From Bacilli bacterium (GTDB taxonomy: Bacteria; Bacillota_I; Bacilli_A; RF39; UBA660): a stretch of 64,000 bases of DNA. The stretch spans positions 127,297-191,296 of the forward strand of contig JAQVKM010000003.1 of the NCBI GenBank assembly GCA_028694645.1, read 5' to 3'. The notes under the pieces are model-generated. The model was given only the letters and a program-made list of their open reading frames with translations. It ran no database searches and was not told where the DNA came from. Positions 20,355-33,220 of this stretch are shown here, one piece after another. Each line of letters opens with the position of its first letter. The stretch's first letter is position 1. A program made the position numbers and the translations under genes.

Positions 20355-20960
20355 CTATATTACTGTTTCAATTATTTTTTTTAATATTAATCCATATTTT
20401 GTAAGTGCTGTTTCATTTTCAGTAATCAAAAAATTATTTATATTTATTTTTTTATTTATTGTATTTTCATTTGTAATATAAGTAGATTCAATATTTTCTA
20501 CTTTATTTTCAAATAAAGACAAAGTTTCTTTTGCATTAACTTTAACAATTCCTTTTACTTCATTTAAATCAAAATCAAATTGATCATTTCCGTTATATTC
20601 ACATATATATACATTAGAAAAAGCTCTATCTATAAATTTAGTATTATCTTTTTTTATTTTATCCATTTTCCAAATAAAAATATCAACTAATATAGCTTCT
20701 TCAAAATCAACTTCAATACCTATTTCTTCTTTAATTTCTCTACCAAAAGCTTGTTTAATAGTTTCACCTGCATTTACATGCCCAGAAGCTGTTGTATAAA
20801 GTAAATTTGAATCAGCTCTTATTTGAAAATAGATATTACCTTTATTATCATATAACCAACAATGAACTGTATTATGCCATAATCCTTTATTATGAACAAC
20901 ATCTCTTAATTCTTTACCTAAATAATTTTTAAATTCATCATACACATCTAAATATTCCAT
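20355..20960 (-). CDS. NUDIX hydrolase
   Basis: GHVNAGETIKQAFGREIKEEIGI NUDIX box. Confidence 0.92.
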   Translation of the reverse strand: MEYLDVYDEFKNYLGKELRDVVHNKGLWHNTVHCWLYDNKGNIYFQIRADSNLLYTTASGHVNAGETIKQAFGREIKEEIGIEVDFEEAILVDIFIWKMDKIKKDNTKFIDRAFSNVYICEYNGNDQFDFDLNEVKGIVKVNAKETLSLFENKVENIESTYITNENTINKKININNFLITENETALTKYGLILKKIIETVI

Positions 20961-20973
20961 ATTTTATCCTTTA

Positions 20974-21864
20974 CTAATAAATATAATTAAATTTATCTAT
21001 ATTATTATTTATATAGACATTAATCATATCTTGTTCTTCTTCTACTAATTCATATATTTTAGTATCAAAATCATTAAATTTATTCTCTAACTCTTCTACT
21101 AATTCATCACAAAAAATGTTTTCTAATTCAAAAAAATATGAAGGTAATAATTTTAATGATTCACTAATTATATTATCAATTTTATCTATCTTAAGTTCTT
21201 TTAAAGCATTTAATAATAAATTAACTTTTTCTTCTCCACTTTGAAACAAATAGTTTAATAGTCCACCACTACCTACTTCCATGTCAAATTCCGTTATTAA
21301 ATAAACATTATTTTGATAATTGTTAAAATCATCTTTAAATGGTTCTAAAAATTTAAAATATGTTCCTTTTTCACAACATTCTAGAATAAAATCTTTAGTT
21401 ATATCTTCTTTTCTTAATTCAATAACATCATAAAAACGATAGAAATCATCAAATACTAATATTTTTCTAATGCTTTCATATTTTTCATTAGAAAATTCAT
21501 TTATTATATTTAAAATTTCTAATTCATTGTTATCATCTAAAATATATTTTTTAATTGTTTTATCTAATAATTTTATTATTAAATGAATATCTCCTTGAAG
21601 TGGTTTCATTAATGAAGTATCTTTTTCTATATATTCAGACCAAGAACCTGGCTTTAAATTTGAACAAATAAAACTTTCATATTCATCAATTAATTTATTT
21701 GAAAAAATCATTGTAATATATTGATTATCTTTCCATTCTTCAAAATTAATATTGCCACTTTTATACATATTTCTTTCATATTCCTTTAAAACAATAAAGT
21801 TTACTTTATTTTCTTTTAATAATTCTTTAAAATCAATATTTCTATTTATACTGTAATAATTCAT
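20974..21864 (-). CDS. DUF4375-like hypothetical protein
   Basis: DMEVGSGGLLNYLFQSGEEKVNLLLNAL resembles DUF4375. Start adjusted to ATG 21864 with a GAAGGA RBS. Confidence 0.55.
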   Translation of the reverse strand: MNYYSINRNIDFKELLKENKVNFIVLKEYERNMYKSGNINFEEWKDNQYITMIFSNKLIDEYESFICSNLKPGSWSEYIEKDTSLMKPLQGDIHLIIKLLDKTIKKYILDDNNELEILNIINEFSNEKYESIRKILVFDDFYRFYDVIELRKEDITKDFILECCEKGTYFKFLEPFKDDFNNYQNNVYLITEFDMEVGSGGLLNYLFQSGEEKVNLLLNALKELKIDKIDNIISESLKLLPSYFFELENIFCDELVEELENKFNDFDTKIYELVEEEQDMINVYINNNIDKFNYIY

Positions 21865-21972
21865 AAATATCAATCCTTCATTATAATATAATAATCTTAT
21901 ATATATTATATCATAACAATTAATATATTTATACAAAATAAAAACCCTATAATATAGGGTTTAATAATCAAA

Positions 21973-22049
<77 letters not shown>

Positions 22050-22137
22050 ATTTGACATGACTACTAAAGTATACCTTATTTTTAATATTTTGACAATACT
22101 TTTTTATAAAAAAATAAGAGAAATTCTTATTTTTCTC

Positions 22138-23799
<1,662 letters not shown>

Positions 23800-23870
23800 T
23801 TATATCACTTTTTAATGTTTAAGTTAATATATTTTATATAATTTATTTTATTTTTTTTTATTAGTTTACA

Positions 23871-24407
23871 TTATTGATTAACTCTTCTTAAATAATAATT
23901 ATTTTCTAATTCATCTTGTAAATAAGTTGGTTCTCCATGACCTGGATACATTTTCATTCTTTTATTATAAGTTGATATTTTTCTTAATGATTGTTCCATA
24001 TCAATTGGATTTCCACCTTCTAAATCTGTTCTTCCAATTGTATTTTTAAAAATGAAATCCCCAACAAAATTAAAATTATATTCATAAAAATAGAAACTTA
24101 CTGAATCTTTAGTATGTCCTGGATTAAATATTACTTCAAATCTAAAGTTTTCAATTTCATATCTTTTTTCTTCTAAATTACTGAATTTATATATAGGAGG
24201 ATTATATTTTTTAACTATTTGATTTAAAGCTCCTATATGATCTTTATGTTCATGAGTTATCAAAACGCCAATTACTTGATTATTATCAATTTGTGGATCT
24301 ATTAAAAAGAAATCATCTCCTGGATCTACTATTAAACATTTATTATCTTGAATAAGAATATAACAATTTTCTTCTAACAATCCTACTTTTATTATTTTTA
24401 CTTGCAT
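23871..24407 (-). CDS. MBL-fold hydrolase (glyoxalase II-like)
   Basis: THEHKDH, NPGHTKDS, GDFIF, MYPGHGEPT. Confidence 0.9.
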   Translation of the reverse strand: MQVKIIKVGLLEENCYILIQDNKCLIVDPGDDFFLIDPQIDNNQVIGVLITHEHKDHIGALNQIVKKYNPPIYKFSNLEEKRYEIENFRFEVIFNPGHTKDSVSFYFYEYNFNFVGDFIFKNTIGRTDLEGGNPIDMEQSLRKISTYNKRMKMYPGHGEPTYLQDELENNYYLRRVNQ

Positions 24408-24409
24408 AA

Positions 24410-25027
24410 TTATTTCCTTTCTAATATATTTTTAACCGGTCCATAAGTTTTTCTATATCCATCAATAAGTCCATATTTATTTATAGCTTCAACATGTTTT
24501 TTTGTTGGATATCCCTTATGATTTTTAAATCCATATTCAGGATGTAACTTATCTAATTCATACATTTGATTATCTCTATATACTTTAGCTAGAACACTAG
24601 CGGCTGCTATAGAAATACTTTTAGAATCACCTTTAATTATTGAAGTAGATTCAATATCTAAATTAAGAGGCATTGCATCTATTAAAACATGTTCTAATTT
24701 AAGTTGCTGTTGAACTTTACTAATAGCTTCTATCATTGCTAATTTACTAGCTTCATATATATTAACTTCATCTATTTTTTCAGGACTAATTATTCCATAT
24801 GCATATGCTAAAGCATTTTGTTTTATATATTCAGAATATTCATTTCTTTTTTTTTCACTTAGTTTTTTAGAATCGGTTAAGCCATCTAAAACAAAATTTG
24901 GTGGCAAAACACAACAACAAGCTACTACATCTCCTATTAATGGTCCTCTTCCTACTTCATCAACGCCACCAATATATTTAATGTTTTTTTCATATAATTC
25001 ATTTTCATATTTATATAAATCTTCCAT
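24410..25027 (-). CDS. rnhB: Ribonuclease HII
   Basis: YIGGVDEVGRGPLIGDVVA; KSISIAAASVLAKVYRD. Confidence 0.97.
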   Translation of the reverse strand: MEDLYKYENELYEKNIKYIGGVDEVGRGPLIGDVVACCCVLPPNFVLDGLTDSKKLSEKKRNEYSEYIKQNALAYAYGIISPEKIDEVNIYEASKLAMIEAISKVQQQLKLEHVLIDAMPLNLDIESTSIIKGDSKSISIAAASVLAKVYRDNQMYELDKLHPEYGFKNHKGYPTKKHVEAINKYGLIDGYRKTYGPVKNILERK

Positions 25028-25096
25028 ATTATCACCTACTACAAATATCACAAATATTAATTAATTACATATAATTAATTAGATAGGAGTGTTTAA

Positions 25097-25384
25097 ATGA
25101 AAAAAGATAGAAATTGTGGAAATCCTTATCCAATATATCCACCTTATCAAGGAATGCCTATGCCTCAAATGCCTATGCCTTTTAATTCTGCACCAATGAA
25201 TATGCCAATAGACAATTTTCAAAATATGCAAACAAATACAAATGATCAGCAACTTAGTAATTTGAACAATAAAATTAATGATTTAGAAAAAAGAATAATC
25301 AATTTAGAAAACTTAGTTAATCAAAATAATAATGTTAATTATTCTAATAATAATTATAGTAGTTCAAATTATCCAATGATGTAA
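25097..25384 (+). CDS. Pro/Met/Asn-rich small protein, possibly coat-like
   Basis: YPIYPPYQGMPMPQMPMPF tract plus short coiled coil; RBS TAGGAG. Confidence 0.6.
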   Translation: MKKDRNCGNPYPIYPPYQGMPMPQMPMPFNSAPMNMPIDNFQNMQTNTNDQQLSNLNNKINDLEKRIINLENLVNQNNNVNYSNNNYSSSNYPMM

Positions 25385-25387
25385 TTA

Positions 25388-25421
25388 ATACCTTCAAGTT
25401 AATCTTGAAGGTATTCTTTTA
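25388..25421. terminator. Bidirectional terminator
   Basis: TACCTTCAAGTTAATCTTGAAGGTATTCTTTT. Confidence 0.75.
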
Positions 25422-25851
25422 TTTTATCTGAAGAAATTCCTGAAGTTTCTACTATATAATCAATTCCATAATCATTTATTACTAAATCAATTATTGATTT
25501 TAATGCTGTTTTTTTACTTTCATTATTTAGTATTTCTTTTTTTACATCAAATATTTCTTTTTCTAATTTATCATTTTCTTTTTCTAAATCACTTATTTTT
25601 ATTTGATAAATATTTGTTTTTTCCTTCATTTCTCTTTCTAGATTTTTATATTTTATTTCCATTAATTCATATTCTTTTATTCTTTTTTCATATTCTAATA
25701 TTTTATAAGCATAATTTTCTAAGCTATCATTTAATTCATTCATTAATTTTTTTCTATCTGTTGATTCTCCTTTTAAATTTTTATCATTTACAGATAGTTT
25801 TTCTTCAATTATTTTTTTTGTTTTACTTCTTTTTTCTTTCATTATCATCAC
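25399..25851 (-). CDS. Coiled-coil hypothetical protein (150 aa)
   Basis: Heptad-like K/E-rich sequence. Confidence 0.6.
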   Translation of the reverse strand: MMIMKEKRSKTKKIIEEKLSVNDKNLKGESTDRKKLMNELNDSLENYAYKILEYEKRIKEYELMEIKYKNLEREMKEKTNIYQIKISDLEKENDKLEKEIFDVKKEILNNESKKTALKSIIDLVINDYGIDYIVETSGISSDKIKEYLQD

Positions 25852-25935
25852 CTATATTATAAATATTTTACCACATAAATAAAAATAAATCTAATCATTT
25901 AAAAAACTTATCATAATATGACAAGTTTTTACATT

Positions 25936-27642
25936 TTAACGGAAACCGCCTCCGCCTCCGCCACCACCGAAGGAACCGCCTCCGCCTCCGCCAGCAGAAA
26001 ATCCTCCACCACCGGCACTATAAGATTCAGCTCTTGTTTTGGCACTTGAGGCACTAACCATTCCTGAATACGCTATATGATTGATAAATATAATATCATT
26101 ATAATTAACATCATTTATAACATCAGGATATATTTTTTTGAATTCTTTAGCTACTTTTTCAGCTATTCCAAATATTTGAGCATACATTAGGTATTCTTCC
26201 CATAACATTACTTCAATTGTTTCTCTATCTTTAATATTTGAAAACTCATTTAAGAATTTTTTTAATCCTCTCATTTGTTTAGCTATTTCCATCATTGATG
26301 AGTCAACTACATAATAAGTTGTTTTAAAAATTCCCATTTTAGTTCTCTGTTCTGTTCTTATTTTTCCTTCAGAAACTAATTTATCTGTTTCATAATCTAT
26401 TACTTCATTGAACCAGTTTAGTATTTTTTTATAATTTTTTTGACACCATTTTTCAAATTCTTTTGATTCCAATATACCATCAATACTTGCTTCATACATC
26501 ATATCATATAATTTTTTTTCAAGCTCAATATCAAAATTTATATCATTTTGTAAAACAATAGATGTAATTTCTTTTTTAATTAATGCTTTACTTTGTTCTT
26601 TTTTTATTGTTATTTTATTTTCTTTTAACCATTTCAACATAACAGCTCCTAGAAAATCTGTTTGTTTTCTAATTAAATTATAATTAGCTGCTACCCAATA
26701 AGCATAATAAATATCTTTATTACACGGAATATCTCTAAAATAATCTAAATCTTTTGGTATTTTAGTTCCAGTAGGTTTAAAATCTAAATGATAAGTTCCA
26801 TATTTACCACTGGCATTAGAAGCTGAATATATAACTCCAGTTATAATACTTACCCAAACAATAAAATTAATTATAAGAGCCATAAAGCTTCCAAAGTTGA
26901 AATCTGATTCTTCAGTGTAGCTTGTTGATCCTTCTTCAGCCATATTGCTATAGTATTCAAAGTTATTACCAATATAATTATTTTCTATATTGAATGTATT
27001 AATTGGAAAATTAACTAAAATAGTCATATATTCATCTGAATCTAATGGTGAATCTGTACTCATTTCAATGTATCCATCATAAACATATGTATAAGCTCCA
27101 TATTTTCCATAACCCCATACTGGTAAATCATCAGAGTAAGATTCATCACTATATATTTTAATATATACCTTATCTGGTTTTGATGATAATTCATGAGGGA
27201 TTAATGTCCAATATATGATGTCTGAATCATCTGTTCTAGCAACAAAATTAGTTATATCGTATTTAAGAATATAATTATTATTACCATATTCAGATATTCC
27301 AAAGCAAAGTTCTACACCATCACTAATACTATTAATTCCACTTTTGTAAGCTTTTTCTTCAAAAGAAGCATTCACATCCCAATTATCTAAACTTGTAAAT
27401 ATTTTATCTTCTTTAGTTACTGTGAAATTAGTTATGTTTGAATTCCCTAAATTATAATATGGTTTATAACCTTCTGTTCCACTATCTAAAGATGCATTCC
27501 ATGTTTCAACAACATGAGCTGTTCCATTATTATCTACATAAATATCCATTGATATTGAATTAATAGAATTAGCTTTTACTTTTACTAAATTAAATAATGA
27601 AACAATTATAATTAAACTAAATATTTTTAATGTTTTTTTCAT
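25936..27642 (-). CDS. DUF2207-family membrane protein with Gly-rich C-terminus
   Basis: Signal peptide MKKTLKIFSLIIIVSLF; FSAGGGGGGSFGGGGGGGGFR tail. Start adjusted to 27642. Confidence 0.75.
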   Translation of the reverse strand: MKKTLKIFSLIIIVSLFNLVKVKANSINSISMDIYVDNNGTAHVVETWNASLDSGTEGYKPYYNLGNSNITNFTVTKEDKIFTSLDNWDVNASFEEKAYKSGINSISDGVELCFGISEYGNNNYILKYDITNFVARTDDSDIIYWTLIPHELSSKPDKVYIKIYSDESYSDDLPVWGYGKYGAYTYVYDGYIEMSTDSPLDSDEYMTILVNFPINTFNIENNYIGNNFEYYSNMAEEGSTSYTEESDFNFGSFMALIINFIVWVSIITGVIYSASNASGKYGTYHLDFKPTGTKIPKDLDYFRDIPCNKDIYYAYWVAANYNLIRKQTDFLGAVMLKWLKENKITIKKEQSKALIKKEITSIVLQNDINFDIELEKKLYDMMYEASIDGILESKEFEKWCQKNYKKILNWFNEVIDYETDKLVSEGKIRTEQRTKMGIFKTTYYVVDSSMMEIAKQMRGLKKFLNEFSNIKDRETIEVMLWEEYLMYAQIFGIAEKVAKEFKKIYPDVINDVNYNDIIFINHIAYSGMVSASSAKTRAESYSAGGGGFSAGGGGGGSFGGGGGGGGFR

Positions 27643-27703
27643 ATACAATCCCCACTTACTATTTATTATATTTATTTTATCATATAAAGTTAAACAATTA
27701 CAA

Positions 27704-27742
27704 TAAAAAAGCTTATTAATTATAATAAGCTTATTTTTTTTC
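27704..27742. terminator. Terminator hairpin
   Basis: AAAAAAGCTTATTAATTATAATAAGCTTATTTTTT. Confidence 0.7.
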
Positions 27743-29467
27743 TTTGTTTTTTTCACTAGCTTGTTTTTGTTCATTCTTAATTTCTTCTATAGCAGATCCA
27801 ACATCTGATTTAACAGATGTTTTTAAATGATAATCTATTTTTTTACCTAATTTTTTTATAAATGTTTTTTTAAATTCATTTGTATTATTTAATTTAAATT
27901 TTTTAGAAAATGAATTATCAATATTTAATGATATAGAGTAAGAAAATAATTTTAATTTTATTCTTTCATTTTCAATATTACCTTTATATTTAAGTAAATG
28001 TTTTTTTAATCCCATCCATTTATCATATTCGTTTTTACCTTCTGTTGTTTTTTCTTTAACATTAAGAGCTAAATACAAATATATAATAGCAGTAATAATT
28101 GTTACAATTCCTAAATAAAAGATTCCTGTTTTAAATGAAGAAGTAAATAAAGTTACTATTCCTAATGTTAATCCCACAAAAGCAAAAATAAATTTAAATA
28201 CTTTTGGTTTTATTTCTGTTTTATAATAATTTTTAATTTTTGATTCTAAAATAATTCTTGAATAAAATGAACCAATTTCTTCATTAGCTATAGCTGGATA
28301 TTGTTTAATTTTATTTTCTATTTTTTTAAGTGTTACCTCTTTATCTACACCAAATAAAAATTTAATTAATTTATTTTCTAAAACATCACAGTTTTCATCT
28401 GTTCTTATTAATTTATAATCTTTATCTGTTTTTTCTACTTTAATTTTATTGTCTCCTAATAAACTAATAATTGATGCGGTAAAGTCTTTACTAGTTATTT
28501 TATGTCTTTGTAAAAAAGCTACTAAAGAAGGATCATCTTTAGATGGTATTTTATTAAAATCATTTCTTATTAAATTATTTTTAAAAATGATAATTATAAT
28601 ATTTATTAATACATCAAGTAACCATAAATAACTTATATATTTTGTTAAAGTAATGAGTAATGATTCATCATTATCTTTGTATGTATTTGTTTTTTCAAAA
28701 GATATAATATTAGCTTTAGCATTTACATTTGTTAGTTTATTTGAATCATTTATTGCATTTTTATCAAATAAACATCTTATTCCAATATTATTTTTTATAT
28801 TAGCTAATTTAAAATGAATTTTATTTGTATTTAATACATTGATTTTATTATTAGAAAAATTATGAGCATATGCTTGTAAATATGTTGTATTTGAAACATT
28901 AATAGTCATTTCTAGGTCATCAATTATTAAATTATTATTATTTAAATTATAATTTATTTCAGCTATATCATTATGTTTTACTGCTTTATTTTTTATAACA
29001 TATTCAATATAAAATCCGTTTTGATTTTTAGCTGGATTATACATGGTTAAAGTAACACTATTTTCATTTTGATTTATGTTATATAACCCATATGAAGATG
29101 TAGCTATTTCATTAGTAACTTGAAAATCAATTCCTTCTTTGTATAAATAATCAAAATTAATATCACGATCTATTTTAATTCCTTTAACAGAAATTACTTC
29201 AATATTATCACCATTATATATATTTGAATCTGTAAAATTAGTATTATCAAATATTTTAATATATTCATTATATTGAAGTGTTCTTTGATATTCAGTATAG
29301 TTTCCTTTTAAAACAGTTAATTCTTTTATTAATAAATCACCATTATTTAATACTGTAATATCCGAGTAATATCTACTTACAGATATATTCTCATTTTGAG
29401 AAGTTATAGCATTAACAGATAATGGTAATATTAATAATATAATTAATAAATAAAAAATCTTTTTCAT
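27731..29467 (-). CDS. DUF2207-family membrane protein
   Basis: Signal peptide, beta-rich ectodomain, TM segments; next to LemA and a second DUF2207-like gene. Confidence 0.7.
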   Translation of the reverse strand: MKKIFYLLIILLILPLSVNAITSQNENISVSRYYSDITVLNNGDLLIKELTVLKGNYTEYQRTLQYNEYIKIFDNTNFTDSNIYNGDNIEVISVKGIKIDRDINFDYLYKEGIDFQVTNEIATSSYGLYNINQNENSVTLTMYNPAKNQNGFYIEYVIKNKAVKHNDIAEINYNLNNNNLIIDDLEMTINVSNTTYLQAYAHNFSNNKINVLNTNKIHFKLANIKNNIGIRCLFDKNAINDSNKLTNVNAKANIISFEKTNTYKDNDESLLITLTKYISYLWLLDVLINIIIIIFKNNLIRNDFNKIPSKDDPSLVAFLQRHKITSKDFTASIISLLGDNKIKVEKTDKDYKLIRTDENCDVLENKLIKFLFGVDKEVTLKKIENKIKQYPAIANEEIGSFYSRIILESKIKNYYKTEIKPKVFKFIFAFVGLTLGIVTLFTSSFKTGIFYLGIVTIITAIIYLYLALNVKEKTTEGKNEYDKWMGLKKHLLKYKGNIENERIKLKLFSYSISLNIDNSFSKKFKLNNTNEFKKTFIKKLGKKIDYHLKTSVKSDVGSAIEEIKNEQKQASEKNKEKK

Positions 29468-29507
29468 ATATGTACTCCTTTATAATAAAAGACTTACAAA
29501 AGTAAGT

Positions 29508-30056
29508 CTAAAATTTAACTTCTGGTAATTTTTTATCTTCTTCGCTTGCTTCAAAGAATTTTTCTGGTTTAAAGTTAAATATATTAGCAACTAAATTAGA
29601 AGGAAACATTTCTATTTTATTTTGATATTTCATAACTATATCATTATAAAATTGTCTTGAATAAGAAATTTTTTCTTCAGATTCTTTTAATTGTGTTTGT
29701 AAATCCATGAAATTAGTATTAGCTTTTAAATCTGGATAAGCTTCAGATAAAGCAAATAATCTTCCTAAAGCTTGTGTTAATTCGCCACTAGCTTTCATTT
29801 CATCATCTTGTGTAGTAGCACTTACCGCTTTATTACGAGCTTCTATTACCGCTTCTAAAGTTTCTTTTTCATGACCAGCATATCCTTTAACTGTTTCAAC
29901 TAAATTAGGTATTAAATCTGCTCTTCTTTTTAGTAAAACTTCTATTTGTGACCATCCATCTTTAACTTTATTTCTTAACTGAATTAAAGTATTGTATGTT
30001 CCCATTAAATAAAGTAATACTATAACTATTACTACTATTAAAATAATCCATCCCAT
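29508..30056 (-). CDS. lemA: LemA family protein
   Basis: YNTLIQLRNKVKDGWSQIEVLLKRRADLIPNLVETVKGYAGHEKETLEAVIEAR. Confidence 0.96.
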   Translation of the reverse strand: MGWIILIVVIVIVLLYLMGTYNTLIQLRNKVKDGWSQIEVLLKRRADLIPNLVETVKGYAGHEKETLEAVIEARNKAVSATTQDDEMKASGELTQALGRLFALSEAYPDLKANTNFMDLQTQLKESEEKISYSRQFYNDIVMKYQNKIEMFPSNLVANIFNFKPEKFFEASEEDKKLPEVKF

Positions 30057-30165
30057 ATTACATCCTCCATTCTATTTTAATTATACATAATTTTTTAAAA
30101 AAAAGAAATATCTTTTGAATAGTTATTTTATTTTTTTACAAACTAATATGAGAAAGGATGATATT

Positions 30166-30381
30166 ATGGATATAACTAATTATATAATTAATAATTTTAA
30201 AGATAGTGATGTAAATGAATTAAAAGAATCTATTTTAAGTTCTGTTGATACAAATGACGAAATTGTTTTACCTGGTCTTGGAGTTTTATTTAAAATAATG
30301 TGGATAAATAGCGATGAAAATTTAAGAAATAATATTCTTAATATTTTAATAAATAATTTGACTAAAAAAAACATTGATTGA
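30166..30381 (+). CDS. sspI: SspI-like small acid-soluble spore protein
   Basis: MDITNYIINNFKDSDVNELKESILSSVDTNDEIVLPGLGVLFKIMW; the LPGLGVLFE-type core is characteristic of SspI. Confidence 0.8.
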   Translation: MDITNYIINNFKDSDVNELKESILSSVDTNDEIVLPGLGVLFKIMWINSDENLRNNILNILINNLTKKNID

Positions 30382-30488
30382 TATACCATTTAATCATAAA
30401 ATCTAACAATTGAAGAAGAAAATCATATATATATTTCAATAATTTGATATTATTAGAAAGATTTTCATTTAATTGGAGGAATAAAAAT

Positions 30489-30860
30489 ATGAATATTGAA
30501 AAACAAAAAAATGATGAAATAGTAAAAATAATTATGTTATTAAATAATTATGATAGTGATATAATAAAAAATGTTAGATATTTAATTGGGTATAATAATT
30601 TAGAAAAAATAAAGAAAATTAGAATTTCCTTAGAACATTTAAAAAAATCTGATATAGCCAATAAAAATGAAGTGTTTAAATTAATAATAATTTTATTTAA
30701 AAATAAATCTTTTGAGTTAATTGGTAACACATTTCATGGTAAAATTGGATACCAAATATATATTATTAATTATATATCTGGTAAAATTACTACACAAAAA
30801 TCACAAAACAATACAATTTCATCATTAAATCATGATAAATTATTAATAAAAAAACATTGA
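30489..30860 (+). CDS. Hypothetical protein
   Basis: RBS TGGAGGA before ATG 30489. Confidence 0.55.
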   Translation: MNIEKQKNDEIVKIIMLLNNYDSDIIKNVRYLIGYNNLEKIKKIRISLEHLKKSDIANKNEVFKLIIILFKNKSFELIGNTFHGKIGYQIYIINYISGKITTQKSQNNTISSLNHDKLLIKKH

Positions 30861-30877
30861 TTTTTTTCAATGTTTTT

Positions 30878-31276
30878 TTATTGTATTTCATATTTAATAT
30901 CTGTTGCAGATGTTAAATTTATATCAGAATTTAAATATAAAGATAAAATATCTTGAGGATCTATTGAACCAATGGGTTCATATGTTGAATAAATTAATAT
31001 TCCTTCTTTATCATAAAAATTAATTGTTAATTCATCATATGAAACAATTTCATTATTTTCATTAACTACATCAAATGAAACATGACTTATTTCATCTTCA
31101 AAAGCTACATTCATATTTTTAATAATTAATTTATCTACTTTTTGATCTTCAAAAACCACTGCTTGATTATTTAAATCATCTGTAATTACTTGTGTATCTG
31201 TTTTTTTAGCTAAATTACAACCTGTTATTAATAATAATGAACTTGTAGCTAAAAGAATATTAAATAACTTTCTCAT
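30878..31276 (-). CDS. Small lipoprotein
   Basis: MRKLFNILLATSSLLLITGCN lipobox. Confidence 0.75.
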   Translation of the reverse strand: MRKLFNILLATSSLLLITGCNLAKKTDTQVITDDLNNQAVVFEDQKVDKLIIKNMNVAFEDEISHVSFDVVNENNEIVSYDELTINFYDKEGILIYSTYEPIGSIDPQDILSLYLNSDINLTSATDIKYEIQ

Positions 31277-31329
31277 TTTATCACCCTTATCTTAATAAAA
31301 GAGTATCACATTTTATGTTTTTTTTCAAG

Positions 31330-32556
31330 TTATTTAATTATACCCATAAAATATTTCTTTTTACCTTTTCTAATTATCAATAATTTGTCTTCAATAGCTA
31401 AAGATTTATCAATAATTAAATTTTCATTCATTTGTTTTTCATCGTTGATTGTTATAGAACCTGCATTAATAAATTCTTTAGCTTCTCTTTTACTTGAAGC
31501 TATTTCATATGTAACTAAAAAATCTATCAATGATAATTCTTTATCTATTACAAAATTTGGAACATCTTTAAATCCTTGTTCTATTTCTTCTAATTTTAAT
31601 TCCTTTAAATTGCCATTAAATAAACATTCACTTATTTTAACTGCTTTATCAAATTCTTCTACTCCATGTAAATCTGTTATTACTTCACGAGCTAAAGCTT
31701 TATGAGCTAAGCGTAAATGTGGAGCTTCTTTATGTTTACTTTCTATTTGCTCTATTTCTTCTTTAGATAAAAAAGTTAGTTTTTTCAAATAATCAATAAT
31801 CATTGAATCTTCTAAATTAATTAAGTATTGATATAATTGATAACTAGAAGTTTTACTTATATCTAACCATAAAGCATTTCCTTCTGTTTTTCCAAATTTA
31901 ACACCATTAGAATCAGTTACTAAAGGCATAACCATTCCATAAACTTCTTTCCCCAATTTTTTTCTAACTAATTCTATTCCAGATGTAATATTCCCCCACT
32001 GATCAGAACCAGCTACTTGTAAAATACAATTTCTATTTTCAAATAAATACATGAAATCTAATGCTTGTAAAATCATATAAGAAAATTCAGCATATGTAAT
32101 TCCACTATCAATTCTTGATTTAACTTTATCTTTAGCTAACATATAGTTGATATTAAAATATTTACCATAATCTCTTAAAAAATCAATAACATTTATATCT
32201 TTTGTCCAATCAAAATTGTTGACAACTTCAAATCCAAAAATCTTTTCTGCTTGTTTTTTTAAACCTTCAAAATTATGTTCAACTTCTTCTTTAGATATCA
32301 TTGGACGTTCTGATGTTGGTTTAGGGTCTCCTATTAACCCTGTAGCACCTCCTACTAATAAAATAGGATGATGTCCTGCTTTAGCTAATCTTTTTGATAT
32401 TAAAAAAGATGAATAATGTCCAATATGCATTGAATCTGCTGTTGGATCTGTTCCTATATAAAATGTTAATTTTTCCTTGTTTAATTTTTCAATTAGTTTT
32501 TCATCACTTATATCTTGGACAAGGCCTCTCCATTTTAATTCTTCAAATAATGTCAT
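31330..32556 (-). CDS. tyrS: Tyrosyl-tRNA synthetase
   Basis: YIGTDPTADSMHIGHY; KFGKTEGNALW; C-terminal S4-like domain. Confidence 0.98.
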   Translation of the reverse strand: MTLFEELKWRGLVQDISDEKLIEKLNKEKLTFYIGTDPTADSMHIGHYSSFLISKRLAKAGHHPILLVGGATGLIGDPKPTSERPMISKEEVEHNFEGLKKQAEKIFGFEVVNNFDWTKDINVIDFLRDYGKYFNINYMLAKDKVKSRIDSGITYAEFSYMILQALDFMYLFENRNCILQVAGSDQWGNITSGIELVRKKLGKEVYGMVMPLVTDSNGVKFGKTEGNALWLDISKTSSYQLYQYLINLEDSMIIDYLKKLTFLSKEEIEQIESKHKEAPHLRLAHKALAREVITDLHGVEEFDKAVKISECLFNGNLKELKLEEIEQGFKDVPNFVIDKELSLIDFLVTYEIASSKREAKEFINAGSITINDEKQMNENLIIDKSLAIEDKLLIIRKGKKKYFMGIIK

Positions 32557-33212
32557 TATATTTCCTCCTCATTTTCATGCATCATCGATACACCATTTGT
32601 TGTTCCAATTCTGCTAACTTTTAAATTAATAAATTCATTAGCTTGTTTTAATGTTTTAATATTACCACTAGCTATTATTTCTAAAAGATCATTTTTGTTT
32701 TCATTAATTATTTCTATATCTTTTATATTAGCACCATTTTCTCCAAAACCTGTAGAATTTTTAATAAAATTAACAAATGTTTCATTACATATTTGTGTCA
32801 TTTTAATTATTTCTAAATCAGTTAAATAACAAGTTTCTATTATAACGTTTAAAATTTTACCATCAATAGCGTCTCTTATAATTTCTATTTCTTTTTTTAC
32901 ATAATCATAATCATTATTTTTTAAAGCTCCTATATTAATAACCATATCTATTTCTGTAGCTCCATTATTAATAGCTTCTATAGCTTCAAATTCTTTTGTT
33001 GATGTTGTATTTTCTCCAAGTGGAAAGCCTATTACTGTACATATTTCAATGTTTGTATTTTTAAGTAAATCACTAGCTAGTGATACATAATATGGATTAA
33101 CACAGACACTAGCAAAATGATATTTTATAGCTTCTTCACATAGGTTTGTTATTTCTTCTTTAGTTGCAGTTGGTTTTAAATTAGTATGATCTATATATTT
33201 ATTTAGTTCCAT
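32556..33212 (-). CDS. deoC: Deoxyribose-phosphate aldolase
   Basis: YIDHTNLKPTATKEEI; CTVIGFPLG. Confidence 0.93.
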   Translation of the reverse strand: MELNKYIDHTNLKPTATKEEITNLCEEAIKYHFASVCVNPYYVSLASDLLKNTNIEICTVIGFPLGENTTSTKEFEAIEAINNGATEIDMVINIGALKNNDYDYVKKEIEIIRDAIDGKILNVIIETCYLTDLEIIKMTQICNETFVNFIKNSTGFGENGANIKDIEIINENKNDLLEIIASGNIKTLKQANEFINLKVSRIGTTNGVSMMHENEEEI

Positions 33213-33220
33213 AATTCCTC

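Noticed and set aside
25936-26010. GC-rich glycine-codon repeat (CCGCCTCCGCCTCCGCCACCACC) as a possible foreign insertion
   Set aside because: It is the in-frame Gly-rich C-terminus common in DUF2207-type proteins.
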